Shown here piece by piece: positions 8,284 to 17,462 of a stretch of 64,000 bases of DNA. The notes beneath the pieces are model-generated. The model saw nothing but the letters and a program-made list of their open reading frames with translations. It did not search any database and was not told the origin of the DNA. Both the position numbers and the translations under genes were made by a program. Positions within the stretch are counted from its first letter, which is position 1, and each line of letters opens with the position of its first letter. The stretch comes from Janthinobacterium sp. UMAB-56 (GTDB lineage: Bacteria; Pseudomonadota; Gammaproteobacteria; Burkholderiales; Burkholderiaceae_D): NCBI RefSeq assembly GCF_900095265.1, contig NZ_LT607659.1, positions 135,867-199,866 of the forward strand, written 5' to 3'.

Positions 8284-9055
8284 AGGTGCTCATGCCGCCA
8301 TCGGCGGAGATAATGGCGCCGTTGATGAAATGCGAATCCTCGCCCGCCAGCAACAGCAGCAGGCCGTCGAGGTCTTCCGGCTTGCCAGGGCGTTTGTTTG
8401 GCAACATTTCGATCAGCTTCTTGCCCTGCTCGGTGGCAAAGTAATCTTCGTTGATTTCCGTGGAAATGTAGCCGGGGCAGATGGCGTTGGTGTTGATGCC
8501 GTACTTGCCCCACTCCACGGCCATGGCGCGCGTCATGTGCACCATGCCCGCCTTGCTCATGCAATACACGCCGATCTGCGGCAACACCTGCAAGCCCGCC
8601 ATCGAGGCGATATTGATGATGCGGTGCTGTTTCTTCGGGTCGCCCTTGGCGCGCGCGATCATGCGCTTGGCCGTCTGCTGGGCCACGAAGAAGGAGCCGC
8701 GCAGGTTGGTGTCCATCACGAACGAATAATCTTCGGGCGTGACGTCGACCAGGCGTTGCGTCGTTGACACACCTGAATTGTTGACGAGGATATCGATGGG
8801 GCCCGCTTCCGTTTCCGCATGCGCGATGGCCGACTTGATGCTGGCGAAGTCGGTCACGTCGAGCGACACCACGTGCGCGGCGCCGCCATCGGCTTCGATC
8901 TCGGCACGCAATTCCTTCAGGCGTTCGGTGCGGCGCGACGCCAGCACGACCTGCGCGCCGGCCTGGGCCAGCACTTTCGCAAAGCGCGCGCCGAGGCCGC
9001 TCGATGCGCCGGTAATCAGGGCAATCTTGCCCTCGAAATTGACTTCTATGCCCAC
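8279..9055 (-). CDS. Short-chain dehydrogenase/reductase (SDR)
   Basis: A classical SDR of 258 residues. The nucleotide-binding TGASSGLG is at 15-22, NNSG near 92-95, and the catalytic Ser151, Tyr164 and Lys168 lie in the SMAG and YCMSK segments, so the enzyme should be active. Arg residues after beta-2 (ASRRTER) hint at NADPH preference. The start is a GTG at 9055 with CAGGAGTAG just upstream; no better ATG exists. It is divergent from ETF-QO, which suggests but does not prove a role in acyl or branched-chain oxidation. The substrate is unknown. Confidence 0.82.
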   Translation of the reverse strand: MGIEVNFEGKIALITGASSGLGARFAKVLAQAGAQVVLASRRTERLKELRAEIEADGGAAHVVSLDVTDFASIKSAIAHAETEAGPIDILVNNSGVSTTQRLVDVTPEDYSFVMDTNLRGSFFVAQQTAKRMIARAKGDPKKQHRIINIASMAGLQVLPQIGVYCMSKAGMVHMTRAMAVEWGKYGINTNAICPGYISTEINEDYFATEQGKKLIEMLPNKRPGKPEDLDGLLLLLAGEDSHFINGAIISADGGMSTF

Positions 9056-9306
9056 GAGCTACTCCTGTTTTGTTTTAGATAACACTTTACGCCGCGCCAC
9101 TGGCACAGGGGCAAAATACCCTGCGCCACAGTTGAGCAAAGGTAAACGCCATCATTACACAAAATGGCCGGATTTAGATTGCGGCGAGGGGCAATGTCAC
9201 GCAAAATGGCGCCAAAGTTGCAATCCTCGCCAAAAACAAGCACACTCGTGCTTAAATTTATTCGAAGATTCCTCACCCACCCATTTAGTGACTAACAATC
9301 GAGACC

Positions 9307-10983
9307 ATGACACAGCCTAATAACTTAGTTGAACAGTACGGACCGCGCGAGACCATGGAGTATGACGTGGTGATCGTCGGCGGTGGCCCCGCAGGCTTGG
9401 CGGCGGCGATCCGCCTGAAGCAGCTGGCCGCTGAAAAGAGCCAGGAAGTGTCCGTCTGCGTGCTGGAAAAAGGCGGCGAACTGGGCGCGCATATCCTGTC
9501 CGGCGCCATCATGGACCCGAAGGCGCTGACCGAGCTGATACCGAACTGGAAGGAACTGGGCGCGCCCCTGAACACGGCAGTGACGGAAGACCGCATCCTG
9601 TTCCTGACGGAAACCAAAGCCTACAAGACACCGAACTTCGCCGTACCGGCCTGCTTTGAAAACCACGGCAATTACATCGTCTCGCTGGGCAATGTGGTGC
9701 GCTGGATGGGCCAGCAGGCGGAAAACCTGGGCGTGGAAATCTTCCCTGGCTTCCCTGCCGCGGAAATCCTCTACAACGATGACGGCTCCGTGAAAGGCGT
9801 GGCGACCGGCAACATGGGCGTCAAGCGCGACGGCGAACCGGGTCCCGACTTCCAGCTGGGCATGGAATTGCATGCCAAGTACACCCTGTTCGCCGAAGGC
9901 GCGCGCGGCCACCTGGGCAAGCAATTGATGGCCAAGTATGACTTGAACGCCGGCAAGGACCCGCAATCGTACGGCATCGGCATCAAGGAATTGTGGGAAA
10001 TCGACCCCGCCCTGCACCAGCCGGGCCTGGTGATCCACTCGACCGGCTGGCCACTGGACGCGAAGACCTATGGCGGCTCCTTCCTGTACCACCTGGAAAA
10101 CAACCAGGTGATGGTCGGCTACGTGGTCGGCCTGGCCTACGAAAACCCGTACCTGTCGCCGTACGAGGAATTCCAGCGCTATAAAACGCATCCGGAAATC
10201 CGCAAGTTCTTCGAGGGCGGCAAGCGCATTTCCTACGGCGCGCGCGCGATCACGGCCGGCGGCCTGCAATCGCTGCCGAAACTGGTGTTTGCCGGCGGCG
10301 CGCTGATCGGCTGCGATGCGGGCTTCTTGAACATGAGCCGCATCAAGGGCAGCCACGCGGCCATCAAGAGCGGCATGCTGGCGGCGGACGCGGCCTTCGG
10401 CGCGCTGGGCGAACAGCGCCAGCACGACGAACTGTCCAGCTACCCTGTCGCGTTTGAACAATCGTGGCTGCATGAAGAGCTGCACGTGGCGCGCAACGTC
10501 AAGCCTTGGCTGTCGAAGGGCCTGTACCTGGGCAGCGTGATGACGGCCGTCGACCAGCTCCTCTTCCGCGGCAAGGCGCCGTGGACCCTGCACCATACGC
10601 ATGGCGACCACGAATGCCTGAAGCCGGCGGCCCAGTCGAAAAAGATCGTGTATCCGAAACCCGATGGCAAGCTGACCTTCGACAAGATGTCATCCGTCTT
10701 CATCTCGAACACGAATCACGCGGAAGACCAGCCCATCCACCTGACGCTGAAAAACGCCAGCGTGCCCGTCGACGTCAACCTGGCCACGTATGCGGGCCCG
10801 GAAGCGCGCTACTGTCCCGCCGGCGTGTACGAGTTCGTGAAGAACGACGACGGCGCCGAGCGCCTGCAGATCAATGCGCAAAACTGCGTGCACTGCAAGA
10901 CCTGCGACATCAAGGATCCGACGCAGAACATCGTGTGGGTGACGCCGGAGGGTGGCGGCGGTCCGAATTATCCGAATATGTAA
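9307..10983 (+). CDS. Electron transfer flavoprotein-ubiquinone oxidoreductase
   Basis: A membrane-associated enzyme that passes electrons from reduced ETF to ubiquinone, linking fatty-acid and amino-acid oxidation to respiration. It has 558 residues, the full family length. The FAD-binding VVIVGGGPAGLAAAIRL starts near residue 20. The C-terminal domain carries the [4Fe-4S] cysteines: one in YCPAGVYEF and three in NCVHCKTCDIKDPTQN, followed by the conserved WVTPEGGGGPNYPNM end. No etfAB genes are in the window. The start ATG at 9307 lies in a 251-bp divergent promoter region shared with the SDR. Confidence 0.95.
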   Translation: MTQPNNLVEQYGPRETMEYDVVIVGGGPAGLAAAIRLKQLAAEKSQEVSVCVLEKGGELGAHILSGAIMDPKALTELIPNWKELGAPLNTAVTEDRILFLTETKAYKTPNFAVPACFENHGNYIVSLGNVVRWMGQQAENLGVEIFPGFPAAEILYNDDGSVKGVATGNMGVKRDGEPGPDFQLGMELHAKYTLFAEGARGHLGKQLMAKYDLNAGKDPQSYGIGIKELWEIDPALHQPGLVIHSTGWPLDAKTYGGSFLYHLENNQVMVGYVVGLAYENPYLSPYEEFQRYKTHPEIRKFFEGGKRISYGARAITAGGLQSLPKLVFAGGALIGCDAGFLNMSRIKGSHAAIKSGMLAADAAFGALGEQRQHDELSSYPVAFEQSWLHEELHVARNVKPWLSKGLYLGSVMTAVDQLLFRGKAPWTLHHTHGDHECLKPAAQSKKIVYPKPDGKLTFDKMSSVFISNTNHAEDQPIHLTLKNASVPVDVNLATYAGPEARYCPAGVYEFVKNDDGAERLQINAQNCVHCKTCDIKDPTQNIVWVTPEGGGGPNYPNM

Positions 10984-11120
10984 GTTTGCGATCAGCCGTC
11001 TCAGAGGCGGCTGTTGCCGCTTGCATTGGCTGCAATTGAGGACTGACTGCAATAACGGGACTGGCCAGGCGGGCCTGCCCCGGAAGTGCCATGGCTGGCA
11101 CCGCTGATTCAAGACTAAAG

Positions 11121-12218
11121 CTAGCCTGACATCTGGATGAAGAGTGCCCCGCCCGAAAAGAAAGCACAGGAAATGCGCATGCCATGCTGTGCCAGGAATT
11201 CGTCCGTGGCCCGGCGCGGCCCGTCACCATAAGCCCATGCATAGTCGTCCATCACGATCCAGCCACCCGGCCTGACCAGATCGTACCAAGAAGCAATATC
11301 GGCCCGCACTTCGGCGTAGCCGTGGTTACCGTCGATGTGCAGCAGGGCAATTTTTCCACTGTACTGGGTCCGGCCAAAGGCCTCCGTCTCGACCACGCGA
11401 TCCTGACGGTACGCGAGCGCCGCCTCCACCGATGGCAAGCGCAGATAGTTCACCATACCATTCGCATAGGGTAACAGGTTGATCTGGAAGACGGTCAGCG
11501 CTTCACTGGCATCCCACGCAACGTTATCGATCAGGTCACTCTTGTTTTCCTGCACCAGATGCTCGCTTGTCCACGGATCAACGCACAGCAGCTTGCCCGT
11601 GCCATGGCAACGCGCCAGGGAAGCGAGCACGAAGGCGGATTTCCCCCACCAGCTGCCCACCTCCACCACGTCGCCTGTCGGGCAATAGCGGAAAACTTCG
11701 CACAGGGCGCGTATCTTTTCCTGGTCGCACATACCGGGGATGGTTTCGGCATGCCGGAACAGCGCGGCAATTTCAGAGGCGGCGGTCGGCGGACGCTCGC
11801 CGCTGGCGGCCAGTCCGAACGGCTGCGCCAGCACTGCCTTGCCAAATGCGAGGGCGCGGGCATACGGTGCCATTTCACTGGCGAGCGGTGCGCTGTTGAT
11901 CAGCACCAGGCCTGGAAAATCGTGCCCCAGGCGCCGCTGCAGGTAATCCCAAACCACGGGATTGGGCGTGTAGATACTGCCGACATCATGGGCAGAAACC
12001 GCCTGCCGCAAGGCCTCGTCGAATTCCGGCGCGGTAACGTAGGGGAGTTGCACCCAGCGCGAGTAACGCTCGCGCGCCGGGTCGTGCCCGAGCGAAGACG
12101 AACCCACCACCTCCATGCCATTCGCCAGCGCCTGGTCGAGGTAGACCAGCGAGCGTGGCATCCCTGCGGGAAAAATCAATACGCGCTTATTTATAATGTC
12201 CGCCTTTCCAATATTCAT
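11121..12218 (-). CDS. Two-domain protein with C-terminal class I SAM methyltransferase
   Basis: 365 residues. The C-terminal half (about 160-365) is a Rossmann methyltransferase of the Methyltransf_24/CmcI type: the VVEVGSWWGKS SAM-binding loop, LLCVDPW after strand 2, ALLHIDGNHGY, and VRPGGWIVMDDY. The N-terminal part (about 10-130; RVLIFPAGMPRSL, later IYTPNPVVWDYL) resembles the pre-ATP-grasp domain of ATP-grasp ligases, but no ATP-grasp core follows. It is the last of three minus-strand genes with short gaps and probably modifies a sugar or amino-sugar in the adjacent glycan pathway. The methyl acceptor is unknown. Confidence 0.7.
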   Translation of the reverse strand: MNIGKADIINKRVLIFPAGMPRSLVYLDQALANGMEVVGSSSLGHDPARERYSRWVQLPYVTAPEFDEALRQAVSAHDVGSIYTPNPVVWDYLQRRLGHDFPGLVLINSAPLASEMAPYARALAFGKAVLAQPFGLAASGERPPTAASEIAALFRHAETIPGMCDQEKIRALCEVFRYCPTGDVVEVGSWWGKSAFVLASLARCHGTGKLLCVDPWTSEHLVQENKSDLIDNVAWDASEALTVFQINLLPYANGMVNYLRLPSVEAALAYRQDRVVETEAFGRTQYSGKIALLHIDGNHGYAEVRADIASWYDLVRPGGWIVMDDYAWAYGDGPRRATDEFLAQHGMRISCAFFSGGALFIQMSG

Positions 12219-12239
12219 CGATAGCCGATCCAGACAGGG

Positions 12240-12989
12240 CTACGCCTTGGGACGCGCGATCGCGTACACGTCCGCGCACATATCCGGATACTCGTTGCCC
12301 ATGCGATACAAGCCTTCCAGCTGCGGCTCGCCGAGGATACCGGAATCAATCATCTTATCCATCTGGAAATCTGCCAGCGGCTTGAAGAAAATCCCCCCCA
12401 GCGCCACCACCTCGAAACCGGCAGTCTCGAGTTCACGGTTCAATGTTACGCGGTCGTAGACCCGGCGATGACCGCCACGCAGATCGTTCGGCGTCAGCTC
12501 ATACAGGTCATTGATCAGCCCCATGTGACGCGCGAGCTGACGCGACATTGCGCGCGCATTCGGTACTGCCACGAGCAGGTGTCCGGTGGGCGACATCTGC
12601 GCCTTGACCTGCTTCAAGACCTGTTGCACATCAAGCAGATGTTCAAGTACATGGGAAGCGAACACGGCCTCGTAAGGCTGCTGCGCAACATATTCCTCGA
12701 ACAGGGAGCAGAAAAAGCGAGCATTGGGAATGTTGCGCGCCCGCGTTCTTTCCAGGAACAACTCGGAAGCATCGACGATGTCCAGTTGGTCGACCAGCGG
12801 CGCGATCAGTTCGGACATGTAACCGATTTCGCATCCCAGTTCCAGCGCACGTCCCCTGTTGACATACGGCTTGAATACCCGCATTTCCAGATGGCGCATC
12901 AGCCTCTGCTGGCTCGAATCATCCGAAGTAATGTAGTTGGCCGCATAATTCTCCAGCAGCGTTTTTTCCTCATTCAAACCTGTTTGCAT
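12240..12989 (-). CDS. Class I SAM-dependent methyltransferase (Methyltransf_23/UbiG-like)
   Basis: 249 residues from the ATG at 12989, chosen because GAGGGAG lies just upstream. The SAM-binding motif ALELGCEIGY is near residues 50-59, the acidic residue after strand 2 is in DIVDAS, and the VFASHVLEHL and HLLVAVPNA motifs complete the fold. It is the middle gene of a three-gene minus-strand unit (propeller protein, this gene, two-domain methyltransferase). The substrate is not recognisable; the context suggests a sugar nucleotide or a glycan attached to flagellin. Confidence 0.75.
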   Translation of the reverse strand: MQTGLNEEKTLLENYAANYITSDDSSQQRLMRHLEMRVFKPYVNRGRALELGCEIGYMSELIAPLVDQLDIVDASELFLERTRARNIPNARFFCSLFEEYVAQQPYEAVFASHVLEHLLDVQQVLKQVKAQMSPTGHLLVAVPNARAMSRQLARHMGLINDLYELTPNDLRGGHRRVYDRVTLNRELETAGFEVVALGGIFFKPLADFQMDKMIDSGILGEPQLEGLYRMGNEYPDMCADVYAIARPKA

Positions 12990-13015
12990 TTTCACTACTC
13001 CCTCTGCGCAATTAT

Positions 13016-13972
13016 TTATTGTATGTTCATCCTGGCCAGCCCAAAGCCGTGCCGTCCCATCTGATTGCCCAAATAAAGCAGGTAAATCTCGCCATCCAGA
13101 GCAAACACGTGCGGGAAGCACACCATTTCCGAGTCCCAGCCCTCTTCGGACACGCTCAGTCCCACCTTGCTGTCGTCGCGCTCCCAGTGCAGCAGATCGT
13201 CCGATACCGCGTACCCGAGCTTGTAGCCGCCATCCTTCCCGTGGTAGTTCTCATGCGCACGATAACAGAACAGCATGTGGTATTTGCCGCCAAACTCGAA
13301 GACATCGGGACAGGCCTGGCATTCGTTGTCGCCGATCACGCACCCGACCAAGTCGCGATCTTCCTTCACCCAGTGCACTCCATCGTCCGAAGTGGCCATA
13401 CGTATGTGATACACAGGCTCCGCCCTGCGGCCCGTATTCACCCACCGCTTGCCGGCGCTATACCACATATGCCAGCGCGCACCGAACTTCCGGACCCGCG
13501 GAGTCGTCAGAAAAAATGGCTCATTTGGGGTGCAGGGCAAAAGAGGTCCGGGTCCCAGGCGAGTGAAAGTATTGCCGCCATCGCTGCTGACTGCGGCACC
13601 TATATTGATGGTAAACGGTACCGATTCGCAACGGGTATAACCTACGTAGTAGGCCATCACGTCATCGTCGCGCGCCACCACCGACGTAAAATAGGCGCCG
13701 AATTCGTCAAAAGTGCCGAGGCCGCCCAATTCCAGCAATGGCTGCTCGCTGACGCCGACCAGTTCGAGAAGGTTGTCGCGCCGGAAATCGGCGTAGGAGG
13801 AAAGGCTGACATAATTACCCTGCGCATCGGGGGGCGGACGGCAGGCAAAATACACGCGCACCACCTGGTCGATGACCACAACTGATGGCGCCTGGGAAAA
13901 CTCATTCATCCAGGGACGATCTCTCACTGTCGACGGATCGAACATTTTCCCCAGCTTTTCCCACTTGAACAT
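13016..13972 (-). CDS. Five-bladed beta-propeller glycosidase-like protein (GH43/GH130-like), copy 1
   Basis: 318 residues from the ATG at 13972, with GGAGAAG upstream. Repeated blade signatures include HMWYSAGKRW, HIRMATSDDGVHW, YHMLFCYRAH, KLGYAVSDDLLHW and the closing IYLLYLGNQMGRHGFGLA. It is clearly paralogous to the protein at 16494: both begin with WxKLGxxFDP and end with a GNQxGRHGFGLA block. There is no signal peptide, so it is probably cytoplasmic and acts on activated or lipid-linked sugars rather than polymers outside the cell. Whether it is a hydrolase, a phosphorylase or a binding protein cannot be decided from sequence. Confidence 0.65.
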   Translation of the reverse strand: MFKWEKLGKMFDPSTVRDRPWMNEFSQAPSVVVIDQVVRVYFACRPPPDAQGNYVSLSSYADFRRDNLLELVGVSEQPLLELGGLGTFDEFGAYFTSVVARDDDVMAYYVGYTRCESVPFTINIGAAVSSDGGNTFTRLGPGPLLPCTPNEPFFLTTPRVRKFGARWHMWYSAGKRWVNTGRRAEPVYHIRMATSDDGVHWVKEDRDLVGCVIGDNECQACPDVFEFGGKYHMLFCYRAHENYHGKDGGYKLGYAVSDDLLHWERDDSKVGLSVSEEGWDSEMVCFPHVFALDGEIYLLYLGNQMGRHGFGLARMNIQ

Positions 13973-14297
13973 CGCTCGCTTCTCCAATCGAAAATAGGGC
14001 CAGCTCAACTCTGCGCCGCCGTTGTGCAGTGAAAGACAATCTTGCCAGCGGACAAGATTATCGCATATTCCCCTGACAGTGAAAGTGAAATTAGGTCGCA
14101 TGGGCAATGCCGCGAAGCGCGCCAGGCTCACCGTAAAGAAGTTCGCCAGCCCCCCCATTCACCTGGCGTTCAATGCAGCACGGGAAGCGCCCGCCTGCCG
14201 AGGCGTGGTGCTGTTTTTTTCACATCGAAAACGCCCTATTCCCCGGTACTACGACCAACTTGCAACAGCAAGCGGGGCAAGCTACCACGTACGCATG

Positions 14298-14350
14298 TAA
14301 ATTCGATCGGGAAAGTTTCTCTTAAGCACTTCCAACAGTTACAATTCCCG
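14298..14350 (+). promoter_or_regulatory. Promoter element shared with the SPINDLY gene (copy A)
   Basis: This stretch aligns with 17974-18027: AAATTC...CGG, GGAAA, a pyrimidine-rich 20-21-nt spacer, then CAGTTACAATTC followed two bases later by CG. TACAAT inside it fits a -10 box. In both copies an ATG follows 24-25 nt later with no Shine-Dalgarno. The rest of the 533-bp gap 13973-14505 holds the 46-codon ORF below and the divergent promoter for the propeller gene; nothing else is recognised. Confidence 0.55.
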
Positions 14351-14375
14351 TTGCTAAACATTTTTATTCCTGTCC

Positions 14376-14516
14376 ATGAACGCGAACGCTGCTCCGGCTA
14401 TGCCCATCAACCCTGAACAGATTGTGCATCTGCGCGTCCGTGACACATTCAAAATGGACATTGATATCATGACTGTCGAACTGCCTATTGCATCCGGGAA
14501 CACGCATGTATCCTGA
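14376..14516 (+). CDS. Small ORF, 46 residues, unknown function
   Basis: Begins at an ATG placed exactly as the SPINDLY start codon is relative to the shared leader, and ends by overlapping the DegT start codon (14506) by 11 bp, so it could be translationally coupled. The peptide is mildly acidic, without a signal or a membrane segment; its middle reads VHLRVRDTFKMDIDIM. I recognise no family. It may be a real small protein, a leader peptide, or the remnant of a longer gene whose 5' end was duplicated. Confidence 0.4.
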   Translation: MNANAAPAMPINPEQIVHLRVRDTFKMDIDIMTVELPIASGNTHVS

Positions 14517-15657
14517 CGCCCTGACCAAGCCGGTCTATGTTACCCAGCCTGTGCTGCCGCCGCTGGAGGATTTCCTTCCTTACTTACAGGAAATCTGGCA
14601 AAACAAGATCCTGACGAATGGTGGACCATTCCATCAGCAGCTGGAGCAGGCCCTTTGCGACTACCTCGGCGTCAAACATATCAGCCTGTTTACCAATGGC
14701 ACGCTGGCCCTGATCACAGCCTTGCAGTCGCTGCGCATCACCGGCGAAGTCATCACGACGCCGTATTCGTTCGTGGCCACAGCGCATTCACTGCTGTGGA
14801 ACGGCATCAAACCGGTGTTTGTCGATATCGATCCGCACACTTTCAACCTGGATCCCGCAAAAATCGAGGCGGCCATTACGCCGCAGACAACCGCCATCAT
14901 GCCGGTGCACTGCTATGGTCACCCTTGCGACGTCGATCGCATACAAAAAATTGCGGACAATTACGGTCTGAAAGTCATCTACGATGCAGCTCACGCATTT
15001 GGCGTCAGGCATGCGGGCGGCAGCGTGCTCAATGACGGCGATCTGTCCGTACTGAGCTTTCATGCCACCAAAGTATTCAATACCTTTGAGGGTGGCGCGA
15101 TCATTTCACCGGATGCAAAGACCAAGCAGCGTATTGACCATTTGAAAAATTTTGGTTTTGTCGATGAAACAACCGTCGTTGCGCCTGGCATTAACGGCAA
15201 AATGAGTGAAATCAACGCCGCCTTCGGGCTGCTGCAACTCAAGAATATCGATACGACCCTTGCTCAGCGCAAGGAAGTCGACGCGCGCTACCGCAGAAAT
15301 CTGGCGCACGTGCGGGGCATCGACTGCATCACCCCTCCGCCCAACGTCACCACCAACCACGCATATTTCCCGATACTGGTCAGGCCAGACTACCCGCTGA
15401 GCCGCGATGCCCTGTTCACGAAATTGCGCGAAAGTAATATTTACGCGCGACGCTATTTTTATCCGCTTATCAGTGACTTCCCCATGTACCGCGGCATGCC
15501 ATCGGCTGCGCCAGCGAATCTGCCGGCTGCCCGCGTTGCTGCGGAACAGGTGATTTGCCTGCCGCTGTATCCCACGCTTGAGACGCAACAAATCGACGCC
15601 ATCAGTGACCTGATTGCGCAATACGGGGCGCCGCCAGTGCTGCTGCAGGCAGTATGA
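14506..15657 (+). CDS. DegT/DnrJ/EryC1/StrS-family sugar aminotransferase
   Basis: A PLP-dependent enzyme that aminates a keto-sugar nucleotide, using Glu or Gln as donor. 383 residues from the ATG at 14506. The PLP-binding DAAHAFG is at 160-166 and the Schiff-base lysine is Lys189 in SFHATKVFNTFEGG; the NGTLALITAL phosphate-binding segment is near 64-73. It heads a unit with wbqC-like and propeller genes and lies within 7 kb of the flagellins, so a role in making an amino-sugar for surface glycan or flagellin is likely. The 4-bp ATGA overlap with the next gene indicates translational coupling. Confidence 0.85.
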   Translation: MYPDALTKPVYVTQPVLPPLEDFLPYLQEIWQNKILTNGGPFHQQLEQALCDYLGVKHISLFTNGTLALITALQSLRITGEVITTPYSFVATAHSLLWNGIKPVFVDIDPHTFNLDPAKIEAAITPQTTAIMPVHCYGHPCDVDRIQKIADNYGLKVIYDAAHAFGVRHAGGSVLNDGDLSVLSFHATKVFNTFEGGAIISPDAKTKQRIDHLKNFGFVDETTVVAPGINGKMSEINAAFGLLQLKNIDTTLAQRKEVDARYRRNLAHVRGIDCITPPPNVTTNHAYFPILVRPDYPLSRDALFTKLRESNIYARRYFYPLISDFPMYRGMPSAAPANLPAARVAAEQVICLPLYPTLETQQIDAISDLIAQYGAPPVLLQAV

Positions 15658-16364
15658 GAGTGGCCATCATGCAGCCGTATTTTCTACCCTACATCGGCTA
15701 TTTCCAGCTAATCGCGGTCGCGGACCTGTTTATTGTCTATGACAATATCAAATACACCAAAAAAGGCTGGATCAACCGTAATCGCATGCTGCTTAATGAC
15801 AAGGACACCACCTTCACCTTGCCCTTAAAAAATGCTTCTGATCACTTGCATATTTGCGAACGCGAAATTTCACCGCAGTTCGATGCGGAAAAGCTGCTAA
15901 ACCAATTCAAAGGCGCATATCAGCGCGCGCCGTATCTGCGCGAGACCATGGCGCTGCTGGAAAGCATCGTGCACCACCCTGCTGCGAACCTGTTTGAATT
16001 CCTGCTGCACAGCCTGGTAGAGACCTGCGAGCACCTTGGCATCGCCACACCGTTCCAGCGCTCTTCGGAGATCGCCATCGACCATGCGCTCAAGGGCCAA
16101 GACAAGGTTCTGGCCCTGTGCCAGGCCACCGGGGCAGACCGTTACATCAACCCCATTGGCGGCCTGCAACTGTATCGCGAGGCGGATTTCCTCGCCAAGG
16201 GCATCGTACTGGAGTTCCTACAGTCGCGCCTGCCCCCCTACCCCCAAAGCGGGGGCGAATTCGTGCCGTGGCTATCCATCATCGACGTGATGATGTTTAC
16301 TTCTCCGGCATCCTTGCAGACGGCCATTCGCCAGCAATTCGACATGACGCGGCCCACGGCGTGA
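15654..16364 (+). CDS. WbqC-like family protein
   Basis: 236 residues. The N-terminal MRVAIMQPYFLPYIGYFQL, followed by DNIKYTKKGWINRNRML and the INPIGG segment, is characteristic of the WbqC family found in O-antigen, capsule and flagellin-glycan clusters, usually beside DegT-type aminotransferases. Its biochemical role is unsettled; N-acylation of amino-sugars has been suggested for relatives. It overlaps the aminotransferase by 4 bp, a strong sign of a joint pathway step. No signal peptide or membrane segment is seen. Confidence 0.8.
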   Translation: MRVAIMQPYFLPYIGYFQLIAVADLFIVYDNIKYTKKGWINRNRMLLNDKDTTFTLPLKNASDHLHICEREISPQFDAEKLLNQFKGAYQRAPYLRETMALLESIVHHPAANLFEFLLHSLVETCEHLGIATPFQRSSEIAIDHALKGQDKVLALCQATGADRYINPIGGLQLYREADFLAKGIVLEFLQSRLPPYPQSGGEFVPWLSIIDVMMFTSPASLQTAIRQQFDMTRPTA

Positions 16365-16493
16365 GGCCGCAGGACTCTGCATGACAGCACACCCAACACA
16401 ACAGGCACGGGACCTCGCCGCCGCGACATCAGCAAGGCTGGCATCGCCATGGCGCAGCAACCTTGACTAGGCAGCATCGAAAGGACATTACGC

Positions 16494-17462
16494 ATGAACA
16501 AAACCATGCAATGGAAGAAACTTGGCCACATATTCGACCCTGCCGATCATGTGCTGGCAAATGACTGCAAGCACTTTGCGCAATCGCCACAAGCGTTGGT
16601 CTTCGACGATTTCGTGCGCATCTATTTCTCTACCCGCGCAGTGGATCCCGCAAATGGCAAATACCTGAGCCACGTGTCCTTCGTCGATATGCGCAAGGAT
16701 CTGCGCACGATCATCGGCGTTGCCAGGCAACCCGTCATCACCCTGGGTGGCCTGGGATGTTTCGACGAACATGGTATTTTCCCAATGAACGTCATGCGCC
16801 ATGGCGACGCCGTGTATGGCTACACATGCGGCTGGAACCGACGCGTTTCCGTTTCCGTGGATACGGCCATCGGCCTGGCCATCAGCCACGACAATGGGCT
16901 GACGTTCGAGCGCATCGGCCCCGGCCCGGTCCTCGGCCCATCACTGCACGAGCCTTGCCTGGTCGGCGATGGCTTCGTCAAGCACATCAACGGTGTCTTT
17001 CACATGTGGTACATTTTTGGCACAGGCTGGCGGCGCTACAGCCAGGACAGCGCTCCCGACCGCACCTACAAGATCGGCCATGCCACGTCCAGTGACGGCA
17101 TCAACTGGACCAAGGAAGAGGCGCGCCAGATCATCACGGACCGTCTTGGCCCCGGTGAAAGCCAGGCACTGCCCACGGTGATTACCATTGAGGGGCGCCA
17201 CCATATGTTCTTCTGCTACCGGCAATCATCGGATTTCCGCGTGAACAGCGGGCGCGCCTATCGCATCGGCCACGCCTGGTCCGACGACCTGACGAACTGG
17301 ACGCGCAACGACTACCAGCCAGGACTGGAAGGCACCGAGGGTGAATGGGATGGGGAAATGCAGTGCTATCCGCATGTATTCGAGTGCGACGGCAGCGTCT
17401 ACCTGCTGTATAACGGCAACCAGTTCGGCCGCCATGGTTTCGGCCTCGCCAAGCTGGAATGA
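16494..17462 (+). CDS. Five-bladed beta-propeller glycosidase-like protein (GH43/GH130-like), copy 2
   Basis: 322 residues. Blade motifs include VRIYFSTRAVD, HMWYIFGTGWRRY, IGHATSSDGINW, HHMFFCYRQSSDF, RIGHAWSDDLTNW and VYLLYNGNQFGRHGFGLA. It is a diverged paralogue of the gene at 13016 on the opposite strand. The start follows AAAGGACATTACGC. The first blade EKxxD-type acids are replaced, so catalytic residues cannot be assigned. The 4-bp overlap with the GNAT gene suggests the two act together on one sugar intermediate. Confidence 0.65.
   Translation: MNKTMQWKKLGHIFDPADHVLANDCKHFAQSPQALVFDDFVRIYFSTRAVDPANGKYLSHVSFVDMRKDLRTIIGVARQPVITLGGLGCFDEHGIFPMNVMRHGDAVYGYTCGWNRRVSVSVDTAIGLAISHDNGLTFERIGPGPVLGPSLHEPCLVGDGFVKHINGVFHMWYIFGTGWRRYSQDSAPDRTYKIGHATSSDGINWTKEEARQIITDRLGPGESQALPTVITIEGRHHMFFCYRQSSDFRVNSGRAYRIGHAWSDDLTNWTRNDYQPGLEGTEGEWDGEMQCYPHVFECDGSVYLLYNGNQFGRHGFGLAKLE

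Noticed and set aside
16380..16469. 29-codon frame between the WbqC-like and propeller genes
   Set aside because: No ribosome site and no conserved feature; too short to support.
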